Part shown: positions 41,688 to 51,870 of the stretch, one piece after another | Position numbering within the stretch: the stretch's first letter is position 1 | Layout of the letters: each line of letters opens with the position of its first letter | Source of the DNA: Promicromonospora sukumoe | GTDB lineage: Bacteria > Actinomycetota > Actinomycetes > Actinomycetales > Cellulomonadaceae | Assembly (NCBI RefSeq): GCF_014137995.1 | Contig: NZ_JACGWV010000001.1 | Location: forward strand, 3,472,001-3,536,000 | Length of the DNA: 64,000 nt | Direction: 5' to 3' | Notes under the pieces: generated by a model | The model's input: only the letters and a program-made list of their open reading frames with translations | Told to the model about the DNA's origin: nothing | The model's database searches: none | Translations under genes and position numbers: made by a program

Positions 41688-41707
41688 GTACGCGGCCCGG
41701 AACGGCA

Positions 41708-41713
41708 TAGGCT
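41708..41713 (+). promoter_or_regulatory. -10 hexamer for leaderless luxS transcript
   Basis: TAGGCT six bases before the GTG at 41720; back to back with the NIF3 promoter. Confidence 0.5.
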
Positions 41714-41719
41714 CTTGCC

Positions 41720-42379
41720 GTGACCGAGTCAGCTTCCTCCCCAGCGCCCCGTATGAACGTCGAGTCCTTCAACCTGGACCACCGCGCCGTGGCCGCGCCG
41801 TACGTGCGCCTCGCGGACCGCAAGGAGCTCCCGCACGGCGACGTCATCGTCAAGTACGACGTGCGGTTCACCCAGCCCAACGTCGCGCACCTCGAGATGC
41901 CCACGGTGCACTCCCTGGAGCACCTGTTCGCCGAGCACTCGCGCAACCACTCCGACGCCGTCCTGGACTTCTCCCCCATGGGCTGCCAGACCGGCTTCTA
42001 CCTGATGCTGCAGGGCGAGCCCGCCTACGACGACGTGCTCGCCCTCATCGACGCGACCCTGCGCGACATCGTCGCGGCCAGCGAGGTACCCGCCGCGAAC
42101 GAGGTGCAGTGCGGCTGGGGCGCGAACCACACGCTGATCGGCGCGCAGGAGGCGGCCTCCGCGTTCCTGTCGGCCCGCGGCGTGTGGTCGGAGGTCTACG
42201 CCACGGAGGCGCCGGGCGACGCCTCGGCCCGGGACGCCGCCGCCCGCGACGCGGCCGTCCGTGAGGCCGCAGCCCGAGACGCTGCCGTCGGCATCAACCG
42301 GCCTGGCGCGCCGCTGCCCGGCACCCCGATCGACGGTTCGCCGCTGACACCGGAGCAGACCGGCGGCGCGGACCGGTGA
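41720..42379 (+). CDS. luxS: S-ribosylhomocysteine lyase with a repetitive C-terminal tail
   Basis: 219 residues. LuxS cleaves S-ribosylhomocysteine to homocysteine and the AI-2 precursor DPD in the activated methyl cycle. Metal ligands HSLEH (His64, His68) and Cys131 in [13 protein letters not shown], with catalytic Cys89 in [10 protein letters not shown], are all present. Most LuxS proteins stop near residue 160; this one adds about 50 residues with an Ala/Arg/Asp-rich repeat ([20 protein letters not shown]) and a Pro/Gly tail. The stop overlaps the next gene (GTGA), which supplies the substrate. Confidence 0.95.
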   Translation: MTESASSPAPRMNVESFNLDHRAVAAPYVRLADRKELPHGDVIVKYDVRFTQPNVAHLEMPTVHSLEHLFAEHSRNHSDAVLDFSPMGCQTGFYLMLQGEPAYDDVLALIDATLRDIVAASEVPAANEVQCGWGANHTLIGAQEAASAFLSARGVWSEVYATEAPGDASARDAAARDAAVREAAARDAAVGINRPGAPLPGTPIDGSPLTPEQTGGADR

Positions 42380-43161
42380 GCGCCGAGCACACTGGTGTTT
42401 CCGCCGTCGGTCCTGCTGATGGTCCTGCTGATGTTGCTCCCGTCGCCGTCGTCCTGGTCGCGATGGACGACGAGGCCGCGCCGTTCCTCTCCCTCGCGTC
42501 CGACGTCGGGGAGGCCGAGCGGGTCGGCCTCGCCGAGCAGCGCCTGATCACGCTGGGCGGCCGGACCGTCCTCCTGGTGCGCAGCGGCATCGGCTTCGTC
42601 AACACGACGTCCGCCGCCGCGGCCGCGATCCTCCGGTACGGCACGGGCGTGCCGCTGATCAGCGCGGGCAGCGCCGGTGGTCTCGGCAAGGACGTCGCCG
42701 TGGGCGACGTCGTGGTCGGCACCCGGCTCGTCAACGCGGACGCCGACGCGCGCGCCTTCGGCTACGTGCTCGGCCAGGTGCCGGGCATGCCGGAGGCGTA
42801 CGACGCCGCCCCCGCGCTCGCCGACGCCGTCCGCGGCGGGGCAGGCACGGTGGCGGGGACAGGCACTGGCACTGGTGAGCAGCAGGTGCTGCGCGAGGGC
42901 GTCATCGGGTCCGGCGAGAAGTTCGTGACCACCGACCTGGCACACCAGCTCCGCTCCGACTTCCCCGACATGCTCGCCGTCGACATGGAGTCCGCCGCGC
43001 TGGCCCAGCTCTGCCACAACTTCGGCGTGGACTTCGTCTCCGTGCGGGCCGTGTCCGACCTGTGCGCGCCCGACGGCACCGAGTTCCGCACCCACGTGGA
43101 CGACGCCGCGCACCGCTCGGCGTTGGTCGTCACCGCGGCGATCGGGCTGCTGGGCGGCTGA
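42376..43161 (+). CDS. mtnN: 5'-methylthioadenosine/S-adenosylhomocysteine nucleosidase
   Basis: 261 residues. Removes adenine from S-adenosylhomocysteine and methylthioadenosine, giving the LuxS substrate. Motifs: [13 protein letters not shown] at the N terminus, [55 protein letters not shown] with the ribose-binding Met-Glu, and RAVSDLC containing the catalytic Asp. A 20-residue Gly/Thr-rich insertion lies near residue 155. The four-base overlap with luxS makes this a compact two-gene methyl-recycling operon. Confidence 0.93.
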   Translation: MSAEHTGVSAVGPADGPADVAPVAVVLVAMDDEAAPFLSLASDVGEAERVGLAEQRLITLGGRTVLLVRSGIGFVNTTSAAAAAILRYGTGVPLISAGSAGGLGKDVAVGDVVVGTRLVNADADARAFGYVLGQVPGMPEAYDAAPALADAVRGGAGTVAGTGTGTGEQQVLREGVIGSGEKFVTTDLAHQLRSDFPDMLAVDMESAALAQLCHNFGVDFVSVRAVSDLCAPDGTEFRTHVDDAAHRSALVVTAAIGLLGG

Positions 43162-43224
43162 TCCGGGTTCCGGCGGGCGGCGCGACGGCGTCGAGCTGCG
43201 GCGTCGAGCTGCCAGGGCACTGTG

Positions 43225-43301
43225 CCGCTGAGCGGCGTCGGGCCGCGCCGTCGGGCCGGGCGTCGTCGGGCCGCGTCGTCGGGCCGGGCGTCGTCGGGCC
43301 C
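43225..43301. repeat. GC-only tandem repeats between mtnN and the LysR gene
   Basis: About 14-base units built on CGTCGTCGGGCCG repeat between two converging stop codons, in a 145-base gap. Possible terminator or slippage-prone spacer; no gene. Confidence 0.6.
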
Positions 43302-43306
43302 CTGCC

Positions 43307-44212
43307 CTACGCGGCGTCGGTCTCGCGCGCGCCCGCCCGGAGCCGCGCCACGGCGTGGCCGAGCAGCGCGGCCCGGCGGGGGTCGCGGCGGGCGTGCACG
43401 ACGATGCGCCGCGCCACGGCCGGCCGGACCACGGGCCGGGCGACGAGGCCGTCGGGCAGCCGGGTGACGGCCAGCCGTGGGAGCACCGTCACCCCGATGC
43501 CCGCCGCCACCAGCCGGAGCGCCGCCCGGTGGTCGTCCAGCCGGGCGGCGAACCGCGGGATGAACCCCGCGGCGTTGCACGCCGACAGCACGATCTGCCC
43601 GATCGGGCTGTCGTAGATGTCGTAGTCGATCCAGGGCTCGCCGGCGAGGTCCCCGAGGCTGACCTCCGGCTCGGCGGCGAGCGGGTGGGCCTCCGGGAGC
43701 ACGGCGACGAAGCCCTCGACGGTCAGCTCGTGCCGCGCGTACCCGTCGAGGTGCACCTCGGTGCCGCCGGCGGGCTCGGTCCGGACATCGAGGTCCGGCA
43801 GGCGTCGTCCGCGCCCGTCCACCGGCTCGTTCAGGCTGATCTCGACGGTGAGGTTGGGCTGCAGCGCGCGCACCGCCCGCACGACGGCGGGCATCCACTG
43901 CTCGGCGGCCGACGCGAAGCAGGCGACGGCGAGGTGCTGCCCCTGGCCGCCGCGCAGGTCGGCGACCACGCGTTCGAGGCGGCCGAAGTCGGCCAGGAGC
44001 GCCTGCGCCTGGTCGGCGAGGTGCCGCGCGTCGTCGGTGGCGACGATGCCGCGCCCCTGCTTCTCGAACAGGACGAGGCCGGTCTCGCGTGCGAGGGCGC
44101 TCATGTGCTGGCTGATCGTCGCGGGCGAGTAGCTGAGGTTCCGCGCCGCCTGGTTGATGGAGCCGGCCGCCAGGACCGCCCGCAGGATCTCGAGTCGTCG
44201 GGGGTTGAGCAT
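43307..44212 (-). CDS. LysR-family regulator, probably of the divergent decarboxylase
   Basis: 301 residues. An N-terminal winged helix-turn-helix, MLNPRRLEILRAVLAAGSIN then QAARNLSYSPATISQHMSAL, is followed by a two-lobed substrate-binding domain (PNLTVEISLNEPV; VEGFVAVLPEAHPLA; GIGVTVLPRLAV). ATG 44212 gives the standard LysR start; the longer frame to 44311 reaches into the promoter and is rejected. It is transcribed away from the 2,2-dialkylglycine decarboxylase gene with 82 bases between the starts, the classic LysR arrangement, so it probably regulates that gene and itself (a DgdR-like role). Confidence 0.88.
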   Translation of the reverse strand: MLNPRRLEILRAVLAAGSINQAARNLSYSPATISQHMSALARETGLVLFEKQGRGIVATDDARHLADQAQALLADFGRLERVVADLRGGQGQHLAVACFASAAEQWMPAVVRAVRALQPNLTVEISLNEPVDGRGRRLPDLDVRTEPAGGTEVHLDGYARHELTVEGFVAVLPEAHPLAAEPEVSLGDLAGEPWIDYDIYDSPIGQIVLSACNAAGFIPRFAARLDDHRAALRLVAAGIGVTVLPRLAVTRLPDGLVARPVVRPAVARRIVVHARRDPRRAALLGHAVARLRAGARETDAA

Positions 44213-44267
44213 GACGTGACTGTACGGGCGTCGCGAACGGTCGCGGGTTTTTGTTTGCTTGTCCTGA

Positions 44268-45602
<1,335 letters not shown>

Positions 45603-45605
45603 GTG

Positions 45606-45675
45606 CTGGGCTGGACCGGGCTGGGCTGGACCGGGCTGGACCGGGCTGGGCTGGACCGGGCTGGGCTGGACCGGC
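45606..45675. repeat. Tandem CTGGGCTGGACCGGG repeats after the decarboxylase gene
   Basis: Units of 10 and 15 bases built on GGGCTGGACC repeat seven or so times in the 88-base gap between two convergent stop codons. Likely a slippage-expanded spacer; no gene. Confidence 0.7.
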
Positions 45676-45690
45676 AAGGCTGTCGCGGCC

Positions 45691-47805
45691 TCAGCCCTTC
45701 GCGTCCGCGTAGCTCTCGGTCACGGCGACGCTGAGCGGGAAGTCGACCGGGAAGTCGCCGAACAGGAGCCGCCCGGCCTCTTCGGCGGCGGCCCGCACCT
45801 CCTGCGCGACGACGTCGGCGAGCGCCGCCGGGGCGTGCACCACGATCTCGTCGTGCAGGAAGAACACCAGGTGCGGCCGGCGGTCGAACGGCGCCGGGGC
45901 GAGGCCCGGCACGGCGTCGTCGGCCGTGACCTGGCCCAGTGCCCAGAGCCGACGGCGGATGGACGCGATCCAGCACAGCGCCCACTCCGCCGCGGTGCCC
46001 TGGACCACGAAGTTCCGGGTGAACCGCCCCCAGGAGCGGGTCTGGCTGCGGGCGCGGGACTGGGCGTCGGCGCCGGCGTCCTCGTCGAACGCGGAACCTT
46101 GCACGGCGGCCCAGGAGTCCCCGGGCCGCGGCGAGCTGCGGCCGAGTCGGGTGGTGACTACCTCGCCCCGTTCCCCCGCCCGCGCCGCGCGTTCGACCAG
46201 TTCGATGGCCTGCGGGAACGCGCGCGCGAGCCGCGGCAGCACCTGGGCGCTGACGCCGGTGGTGCCGCCGTACATGGCGCCGAGCATGCCCACCTTCGCG
46301 TGCTCGCGAGAGTCGACGGCGCCGGTCGCGACGATGCCCGCGTACATGTCGGTGCTGGCGCCGTCCTTGGTGCGTCCGGCGGCAGCCATGCGCTCGTCCC
46401 GGGCCAGTGCGGCGAGCACGCGGGGTTCGAGCTGGGCGGCGTCGGCGACGACGAAGGTCCAGCCGGGGTCGGAGACCACCGCGCGCCGGACGTTGTGCGG
46501 GAGCTGGAGGGCGCCGCCGCCCGTGCTGGCCCAGCGTCCGGTGACCACGCCGCCCACGACGTACTCCATGCGGAACCGGCCGTCGGGAGCCCAGGTGTCG
46601 AGCCAGTTCCAGCCGTTGGCGGTGTAGAGGCGGTAGAGGCTCTTGTACTCCAGGAGCGGCGCGATCACGGGGTGGTCGAGCTTCTCCAGCTCCCACTTGC
46701 GCAGGCTGCGCGCGCCGACACCGGCGTACTCCATGGCGCGCAGCAGATCGGGGTGAGAGTCGGGGTTGAGCGTGGGCGGGGCGTCCAGCGCGGTCCGGAT
46801 CTGCTGGGCCAGGGCCTCGAGCTTCGCCGGACGTGCGCCCGGCCGCGGACGCGGGCCGAGCGCCTCGGTGAGGATCTCGTCGTGGATGTCGCCGCGCCAC
46901 GGGAGCCCGGCGTGGTGCATCTCGGCGGCGGCCAGCGCGCCCGCGGACTCGGCGGCGAGCAGGAGGCGGAGCCGGCCCGGGTCGGTGCTGTCCTTGATCG
47001 CGCGGAGCTGGGCGGCCAGCTCCGCGACGGGGTCGAGCGGGTCGGCGGGTCCGGCGGTGGTGCCGGCTGATGCGGTGTCGGGGGCATGTCGATCTTGGCC
47101 CCGTCCGTCTCGGCCCCGTCCGTCTCGGCCCCGTCCGTCTCGGCCCCGTCCGTCTGGGCCCTGTCCGTCTCCGCCTCGCCCGTCTCTGCCCTGTCCGTCT
47201 CCGCTCTGTCCGTCTCTGCCCTGTCCGTCCCGGCCGAATCCGCCTACGCCGTACCCGTCCCGGCCGGGCCCGTCGTCGCCCTGTCCGAATCCGCCCCGCG
47301 CCTCGCGTGCCGCGCCGCCTCGGGCCGCCGCATGGGTGCCTCCCGCGCCTGAACCCGCGTGTCCGCGTCGGCCAGCCTCCGGCCGAGCCGGAGGAGCTGT
47401 CATCTCGCCGAGGTCGAAGAGCGGCTCGGCACCGGGGTGCCGGTCGGGCCGGACCAGAGCGGCCGCCGTCGGGCCGCCCGGGGGCGGGACGGCGGGCAGC
47501 CGGTCCCAGGCCGTGGGCCCGGCCTCGGCGAGCGCCGTGCGCGCCGACAGGGCCGAGGCCCGCAGCACTGCGTGCGCGAGCCGGAGATCGTGCGCGCGGT
47601 CGAGCCGGACGCCCTCGGCGAGCAGCCCGGGATACCAGCTGTTGGTGTCGTCCCAGGTCCAGCGGACGTGGGCTGCCTCGTCGACCACCACCTCCTGGGC
47701 GAGGGCGGTCGCCTCGACGACCCGCGGTGCGCCCTCGGGCACGCCCGTGTCGGACACCGGCCGCAGGCCGATGCCGGAGCCGTCCTGCGAGACCACCGTG
47801 TGCAT
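45691..47805 (-). CDS. Family-A DNA polymerase-like protein (bifunctional 3'-5' exonuclease/polymerase type)
   Basis: 704 residues. The C-terminal half shows polymerase I palm motifs: motif A VVADAAQLEPRVLAAL, motif B region HAKVGMLGAMYGGTTG, and motif C FFLHDEIVVHAP with the HDE catalytic acids. Other blocks are RLYTANGWNWLDTW and VVGGVVTGRWAS. The N-terminal half corresponds to a degenerate exonuclease domain; its usual acidic residues are not evident. Between the halves, about residues 165-245, lies a Gly/Arg/Asp linker encoded by 15-base repeats. Distinct from the replicative-repair PolA (shorter, no 5' nuclease); often called bifunctional in actinobacterial genomes. Biological role unclear. 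Start ATG 47805. Confidence 0.85.
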   Translation of the reverse strand: MHTVVSQDGSGIGLRPVSDTGVPEGAPRVVEATALAQEVVVDEAAHVRWTWDDTNSWYPGLLAEGVRLDRAHDLRLAHAVLRASALSARTALAEAGPTAWDRLPAVPPPGGPTAAALVRPDRHPGAEPLFDLGEMTAPPARPEAGRRGHAGSGAGGTHAAARGGAAREARGGFGQGDDGPGRDGYGVGGFGRDGQGRDGQSGDGQGRDGRGGDGQGPDGRGRDGRGRDGRGRDGRGQDRHAPDTASAGTTAGPADPLDPVAELAAQLRAIKDSTDPGRLRLLLAAESAGALAAAEMHHAGLPWRGDIHDEILTEALGPRPRPGARPAKLEALAQQIRTALDAPPTLNPDSHPDLLRAMEYAGVGARSLRKWELEKLDHPVIAPLLEYKSLYRLYTANGWNWLDTWAPDGRFRMEYVVGGVVTGRWASTGGGALQLPHNVRRAVVSDPGWTFVVADAAQLEPRVLAALARDERMAAAGRTKDGASTDMYAGIVATGAVDSREHAKVGMLGAMYGGTTGVSAQVLPRLARAFPQAIELVERAARAGERGEVVTTRLGRSSPRPGDSWAAVQGSAFDEDAGADAQSRARSQTRSWGRFTRNFVVQGTAAEWALCWIASIRRRLWALGQVTADDAVPGLAPAPFDRRPHLVFFLHDEIVVHAPAALADVVAQEVRAAAEEAGRLLFGDFPVDFPLSVAVTESYADAKG
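47096..47236 (-). repeat. In-frame 15-base tandem repeats in the polymerase-like gene
   Basis: About nine units of the CCGTCCGTCTCGGCC type (plus-strand reading) encode repeats of Gly-Arg-Asp-Gly-(Arg/Gln). The first units are nearly identical; later ones drift. All keep the frame, so the copy number can change without destroying the protein. Confidence 0.85.
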
Positions 47806-47885
47806 GGGTCCAGTCTGCCGTGCACCACTGACACTCGGCGGACGACCTCCACCGCCTACCGAGCTCCCCACGGCTCCTCGATGAG

Positions 47886-47894
47886 TTATCCACA
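47886..47894 (+). promoter_or_regulatory. Perfect DnaA-box match upstream of the HNH gene
   Basis: TTATCCACA equals the DnaA consensus and occurs 95 bases before the HNH gene start, in an AT-richer island. Single copy, so not an origin. From memory, such a motif is frequent ahead of DUF222/13E12 genes. Confidence 0.4.
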
Positions 47895-47989
47895 GATCTC
47901 AAATCCGCCTAGAAGCACGCACGAATGTTCTATACCGTCGTTCGTGTCGCCGGCAGCAGGCCGGAACGACGGATCGAGGGGGTGGACCG

Positions 47990-49660
47990 ATGGTGCTGGC
48001 ACAACCGACCGCGACCACCGAAGGCGCACGCTCGCTCGAGGAGATCCTCACGGACCTCCAGACCGTGGCGAGGGAGCTGATCGGTGCAGCAGGCCCGACA
48101 GCTCTGGACGAAGCGGCCTTGGGCGGCGGTACCGGGATAGGCGTGCGCCTCACGGCGGCCTCACCGCTTCTGCGCGCCGTCTGCTCGCAGCTGGACATCC
48201 TCCGGATGACCTGGCTTCCTCGCATCGAGTCGGACGGGATGTGGGCTCTCGACGGCTCGCGCACGTTCCGGACGTGGCTCGCCCGCCGGGAGAAGGTGAC
48301 CATGCGCACCGCGAGCCGGGACACGCTCACCGGTGAACGGCTGCTGGAGCACCTTCCGGCCACGCTCGCGGCTGCCCTGAGCGGACGGCTCGGGATGGAC
48401 CAGGTGCGAGCCATGGTCGACGTCGGCCCGACGTCGGACGACCGGCGCAGGGCACTCGTCAGCCCGGTCGATCCGCCTGGGCCGGCACTGCCCGGCGTCG
48501 CGTCGACCGAAGGTCTCGACGTGCCAGGTGTGGACGGCGGCGACGACCCTGCGTCCGACGACGGAGACGCCGCAGGAGATCCTGCGGGAGGGCTGGCCGG
48601 AGACCGGGCGTGCGACCTGGCGGGCGACGGTACGGATGACGTTTCAGGCGCTGCGGTTCACGGCCCGACCGGGGAGGAGGTGCTTCTCGACCTGGCCGAC
48701 CTGCACGGCCCCCTCGTGTTCCGGCGGTTCGTGGACCGGTTCGCCCGCGTCGCCGACCCGGAGTCCGACGAGCGGGGGTACAAGCAGGCCTCCGAGCGTG
48801 AGCACCTCGACGTGGCCAAGACCTTCGGGGGCTACCACGTCAGCGGATTCCTGACCGACGAGCACGGCGAGGCGCTGCAGACCGCGATGGACTCGGTGAT
48901 GGGAGCTCCCACGCCGGGCGACGAGCGCACACCCGGACAGCGTCGTGCCCAGGCGCTTGCCGACCTCGCCCGCACGACGCTCGACAACGGCCTCACGGGA
49001 ACCGGCGCGGCCGTCCGGCCGCACCTCACCGTGACCGTGTCGTGGACGGAGCTCGCACGCCTGACCGGTCGGTCCCACCCGGCCGGTGAGCACACCGGGC
49101 AAGAGCCGGCCGAGCACGAGCACACGGGGCACGAGCACCACAGGGACAAGCGCACCGGCCGCGGGCACGCCGGGGAGGAGCCGCCAGGCCTGACCGACGT
49201 CACCGCGGCACCCGCAAGATTCGGCATCTCCGCGTCACTGGTACCGACCGCCACCCTGCGGCGCCTGCTCTGCGACTCCGCAGTGACCCGGGTGGTGTTC
49301 GGCCCGGATGGCCAGGTGCTCGACGTCGGACGAGCGCAGCGCACCGTCACCGGGCAGATGCGCCGGGCGGTGATCGCCCGCGACAAGCATTGCGTCTACG
49401 TCGACTGCACCCAGCCGCCCGCACGCTGCGAGGTCCATCACGCCGAACGGCACTGGGCCGACGGCGGAGACACCAGCGTGCGGAACGCGGCACTGCTGTG
49501 CTGGCACCATCACGACCTCGTCGACAGGACCGGCATGACCATGCGGTGGACCGGGAACCCGGACGGCGCCCGACACTCGGGCTGGACCCTCGTCGACCGG
49601 CACGGCCGTGAGCTCGCTCCGGCGGGCACCCCACCCGGTGCGACCTGGCGGCGAACATGA
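47990..49660 (+). CDS. DUF222/HNH endonuclease domain protein (13E12-type)
   Basis: 556 residues. The N-terminal DUF222 region includes SDGMWALDGSRTFRTWLARR and LAAALSGRLGMDQVRAMVD; a disordered, His/Glu/Gly-rich segment (~375-400, EHTGQEPAEHEHTGHEHHRD) follows; the C-terminal HNH nuclease reads MRRAVIARDKHCVYVDCTQ, CEVHHAERHWADGGDTSVRNAALLCWHHHDLV with the HH and HHH metal/catalytic positions. These genes occur in many copies in Micrococcales genomes, behave like mobile or selfish genes, and have no settled function. The start has GGGGTGG seven bases upstream. The only copy in this window. Confidence 0.9.
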   Translation: MVLAQPTATTEGARSLEEILTDLQTVARELIGAAGPTALDEAALGGGTGIGVRLTAASPLLRAVCSQLDILRMTWLPRIESDGMWALDGSRTFRTWLARREKVTMRTASRDTLTGERLLEHLPATLAAALSGRLGMDQVRAMVDVGPTSDDRRRALVSPVDPPGPALPGVASTEGLDVPGVDGGDDPASDDGDAAGDPAGGLAGDRACDLAGDGTDDVSGAAVHGPTGEEVLLDLADLHGPLVFRRFVDRFARVADPESDERGYKQASEREHLDVAKTFGGYHVSGFLTDEHGEALQTAMDSVMGAPTPGDERTPGQRRAQALADLARTTLDNGLTGTGAAVRPHLTVTVSWTELARLTGRSHPAGEHTGQEPAEHEHTGHEHHRDKRTGRGHAGEEPPGLTDVTAAPARFGISASLVPTATLRRLLCDSAVTRVVFGPDGQVLDVGRAQRTVTGQMRRAVIARDKHCVYVDCTQPPARCEVHHAERHWADGGDTSVRNAALLCWHHHDLVDRTGMTMRWTGNPDGARHSGWTLVDRHGRELAPAGTPPGATWRRT

Positions 49661-49779
49661 CCCGCGCGTGCGACCGACCCGCCAAGCGACCCACGAGGCA
49701 GCCGACCGGCGACCAATCGCCCTGCCGACCGAACGTGCAGGTCTACAGAGTGGTTGGTCGCCGGGCGGCACCCTCGCGG

Positions 49780-51870
49780 TCAGCTCGCGACGTCCGCCAC
49801 GGCTCGGGCCCGGCCCACGACGAAGGCCGCGTGCAGTACCGCGGGCGGGGTCAGGTCGCCGGCCAGCAACTCTTGAGCCGTGCGCTCCAGCGTCGCCAGG
49901 CCGAGGTCCCGGGCCAGGACGCGCGCCTGCTCGACGTCGGACCGCTGCCGGGTGGTCAGCGCCGGCCGGCCCGTGGCCGCGGCGGCCAGCAGGACGTCGC
50001 CCAGCAGCAGCGTGACGCGACGCACCGGGGACGGCGGGGCGGCGGGCGGCCGCACGGTCTTGGCCGACGACGCCTGCGCCTTCAGCTTCTTCAGCCGACG
50101 TCGCCAGAAGTCCCAGTAGGTGGTCTCGAGCGACCACGGGGGCGTGATCGTGGGGCTGACCAGCCTGATCGCGCTCTTGTCCCGGACGAACAGGCCGACC
50201 GGCTCGTCCCGGTCCTCGCGCCGCTCGATCGTCACCGCCACCAGTTTGGACCGCACCGACAGCAGCGTCTGGACCGCCTGCTCGCCCGAGACCGGCAGGC
50301 GCAGCAGCCGCGTCTCGCCGTCCGACGTGACGACCGAGAGCGTCAGCTCCTGCCGCACCTCGTCGATGCCGACCTCGCCGACGTCGCGGACCAGCACCAG
50401 CCGGACGTTCGCCGGACGCCGTCCGAAGCCGACGACGTCGCGCGGCTGCACTCCGGCGCCGGTGCGCTCGGCGATCACGCGGAGCTCCTCGAGGTCGAAC
50501 CCGTCGCCCTCCAGTCGCTGGAGCACCGGGGTGCCGCCGGCGCCGAGGCCGCCGTCGGGCTTGGTCCGCACCTTCGTCAGGGCGAACGCGCCCTCGCACA
50601 GCGTGCTCAGGGACCTGTTCCACAGGAGCGGACTGGTCCAGCTCCGCTGGAACCTCGGGTCGGTGCCCGACGGGCGGCCCGTCACGAGCTGCCGCACCTG
50701 GCCGGAGCCTGGCACGGAGGAGGCGCCCGCCTCGGTCTCGGCGTCCCAACCCAGGTACGCCAGACCGCGCGATCCGCTCTGCGACGTCCACCACCGGGCC
50801 CCGAGCGGGACCCAGCGCGGGACGTCGACCTCGTCGTCCGCGCCCTTGCCGGCCTTGCCGGACCCGGCACCACGGCCCGGACCAGAGCTGGCCGACCCTC
50901 CGACGACGGCCGGCGCAGATCGGTTGGCAGACCCAGGCTTGGCGGGGTCTGCCAACAGCCCTGCACTGTTGTCCGACCCCGGGCCGTTGGCAGATGCCGC
51001 CCTGTCGGCCGCTGCCTGGGTGGAGCCGCCCGGCATCGTCCCGTCGACAGTCGGGTCCGTCGCGCGCTCCAGCACCTCGCACATCGCCCAGACCTCGGCG
51101 AGCGTGTCGAGCAGGTCCGACTCCGTGACGGCGTCGTCGCGGCCTGCGAGGCCCGCGACGAGGCCCCCGGTGACCTTGACGAGGCTGTGGAACCGCACGT
51201 TGCCGACCTGGTCGGACGCGACCTGGTCGAACCCGGCGACCCGCACCCGGCCTGCCAGCGCGGTCAGCGACTCGGCGTCGTCGGCGCCGAGGTGGGACAG
51301 GCCGCCCGACATGAGCCGCCCGACGACGTCGCGCACCTCCGCGAGCACCTCCCGGCGCCGCTTCAGCACCGCCGGGGACGGGGGGCGTGCCGCCGTTGTT
51401 CCAGGCTCACCCGGAACACCGGACCCGGCCGCCCCGCCGGCTACCCCACCGCCCGCCCGAGGCACGGACTGCGCCACCACCGGAGCGGAGCCGGACCCCG
51501 CAGTGCCGGACGATGCAGCACCAGAAGCCGCCGCACCGGAGGCTCCAGGATCGGACGTCGCAGCGCCCGACGCCGCAGCACCGGCCGGCACGTCGGGTGC
51601 GACCCCCGTCGCCCAGAGACAGGCGGTGAGGACGTGCTGGCACACGCCCGCCGTCGGGCAGTCGCACGCCACGGCGGCCGGACCGCGGCCGTCAACACGC
51701 ACCGTGACGCCGGAGACGTCGAGGACGGCGCCCTTGGCGTCGTGCGACACCTCGGTCACGGTGTCCTTGCGGGCGCGGCGGAGCAGGCCCGCGTTGCCGA
51801 GCGCCTTGAGCGCGTCGTCGTCCAGGCCGGCGTAGGGCGCGGCCCAGGCGTAGGTCGTGCGGTCGCTCAT
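49780..51870 (-). CDS. SWIM zinc-finger protein (YehQ-like), last gene of the MoxR/VWA cluster
   Basis: 696 residues. The SWIM finger VACDCPTAGVCQHVLTACLW (Cys69, Cys71, Cys77, His79; CxC-x5-CxH) is near the N terminus. A Ser/Ala/Gly-rich linker (~95-145) and a second one (~275-335) flank a helical middle part (VLKRRREVLAEVRDVVGRLM). The C-terminal third is a compact beta-rich domain with WTSPLLWNRSLSTLCEGAFAL and FWRRRLKKLKAQ. SWIM fingers bind DNA or protein partners. The start overlaps the VWA gene's stop (ATGA), so production is coupled. Family function unknown. Confidence 0.88.
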   Translation of the reverse strand: MSDRTTYAWAAPYAGLDDDALKALGNAGLLRRARKDTVTEVSHDAKGAVLDVSGVTVRVDGRGPAAVACDCPTAGVCQHVLTACLWATGVAPDVPAGAAASGAATSDPGASGAAASGAASSGTAGSGSAPVVAQSVPRAGGGVAGGAAGSGVPGEPGTTAARPPSPAVLKRRREVLAEVRDVVGRLMSGGLSHLGADDAESLTALAGRVRVAGFDQVASDQVGNVRFHSLVKVTGGLVAGLAGRDDAVTESDLLDTLAEVWAMCEVLERATDPTVDGTMPGGSTQAAADRAASANGPGSDNSAGLLADPAKPGSANRSAPAVVGGSASSGPGRGAGSGKAGKGADDEVDVPRWVPLGARWWTSQSGSRGLAYLGWDAETEAGASSVPGSGQVRQLVTGRPSGTDPRFQRSWTSPLLWNRSLSTLCEGAFALTKVRTKPDGGLGAGGTPVLQRLEGDGFDLEELRVIAERTGAGVQPRDVVGFGRRPANVRLVLVRDVGEVGIDEVRQELTLSVVTSDGETRLLRLPVSGEQAVQTLLSVRSKLVAVTIERREDRDEPVGLFVRDKSAIRLVSPTITPPWSLETTYWDFWRRRLKKLKAQASSAKTVRPPAAPPSPVRRVTLLLGDVLLAAAATGRPALTTRQRSDVEQARVLARDLGLATLERTAQELLAGDLTPPAVLHAAFVVGRARAVADVAS

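Noticed and set aside
47096..47236. CRISPR-like array
   Set aside because: Units are 15 bases with no spacers and lie in frame within a coding region.
47886..47894. Replication origin
   Set aside because: Only one DnaA-box match and no dnaA/dnaN neighbours.
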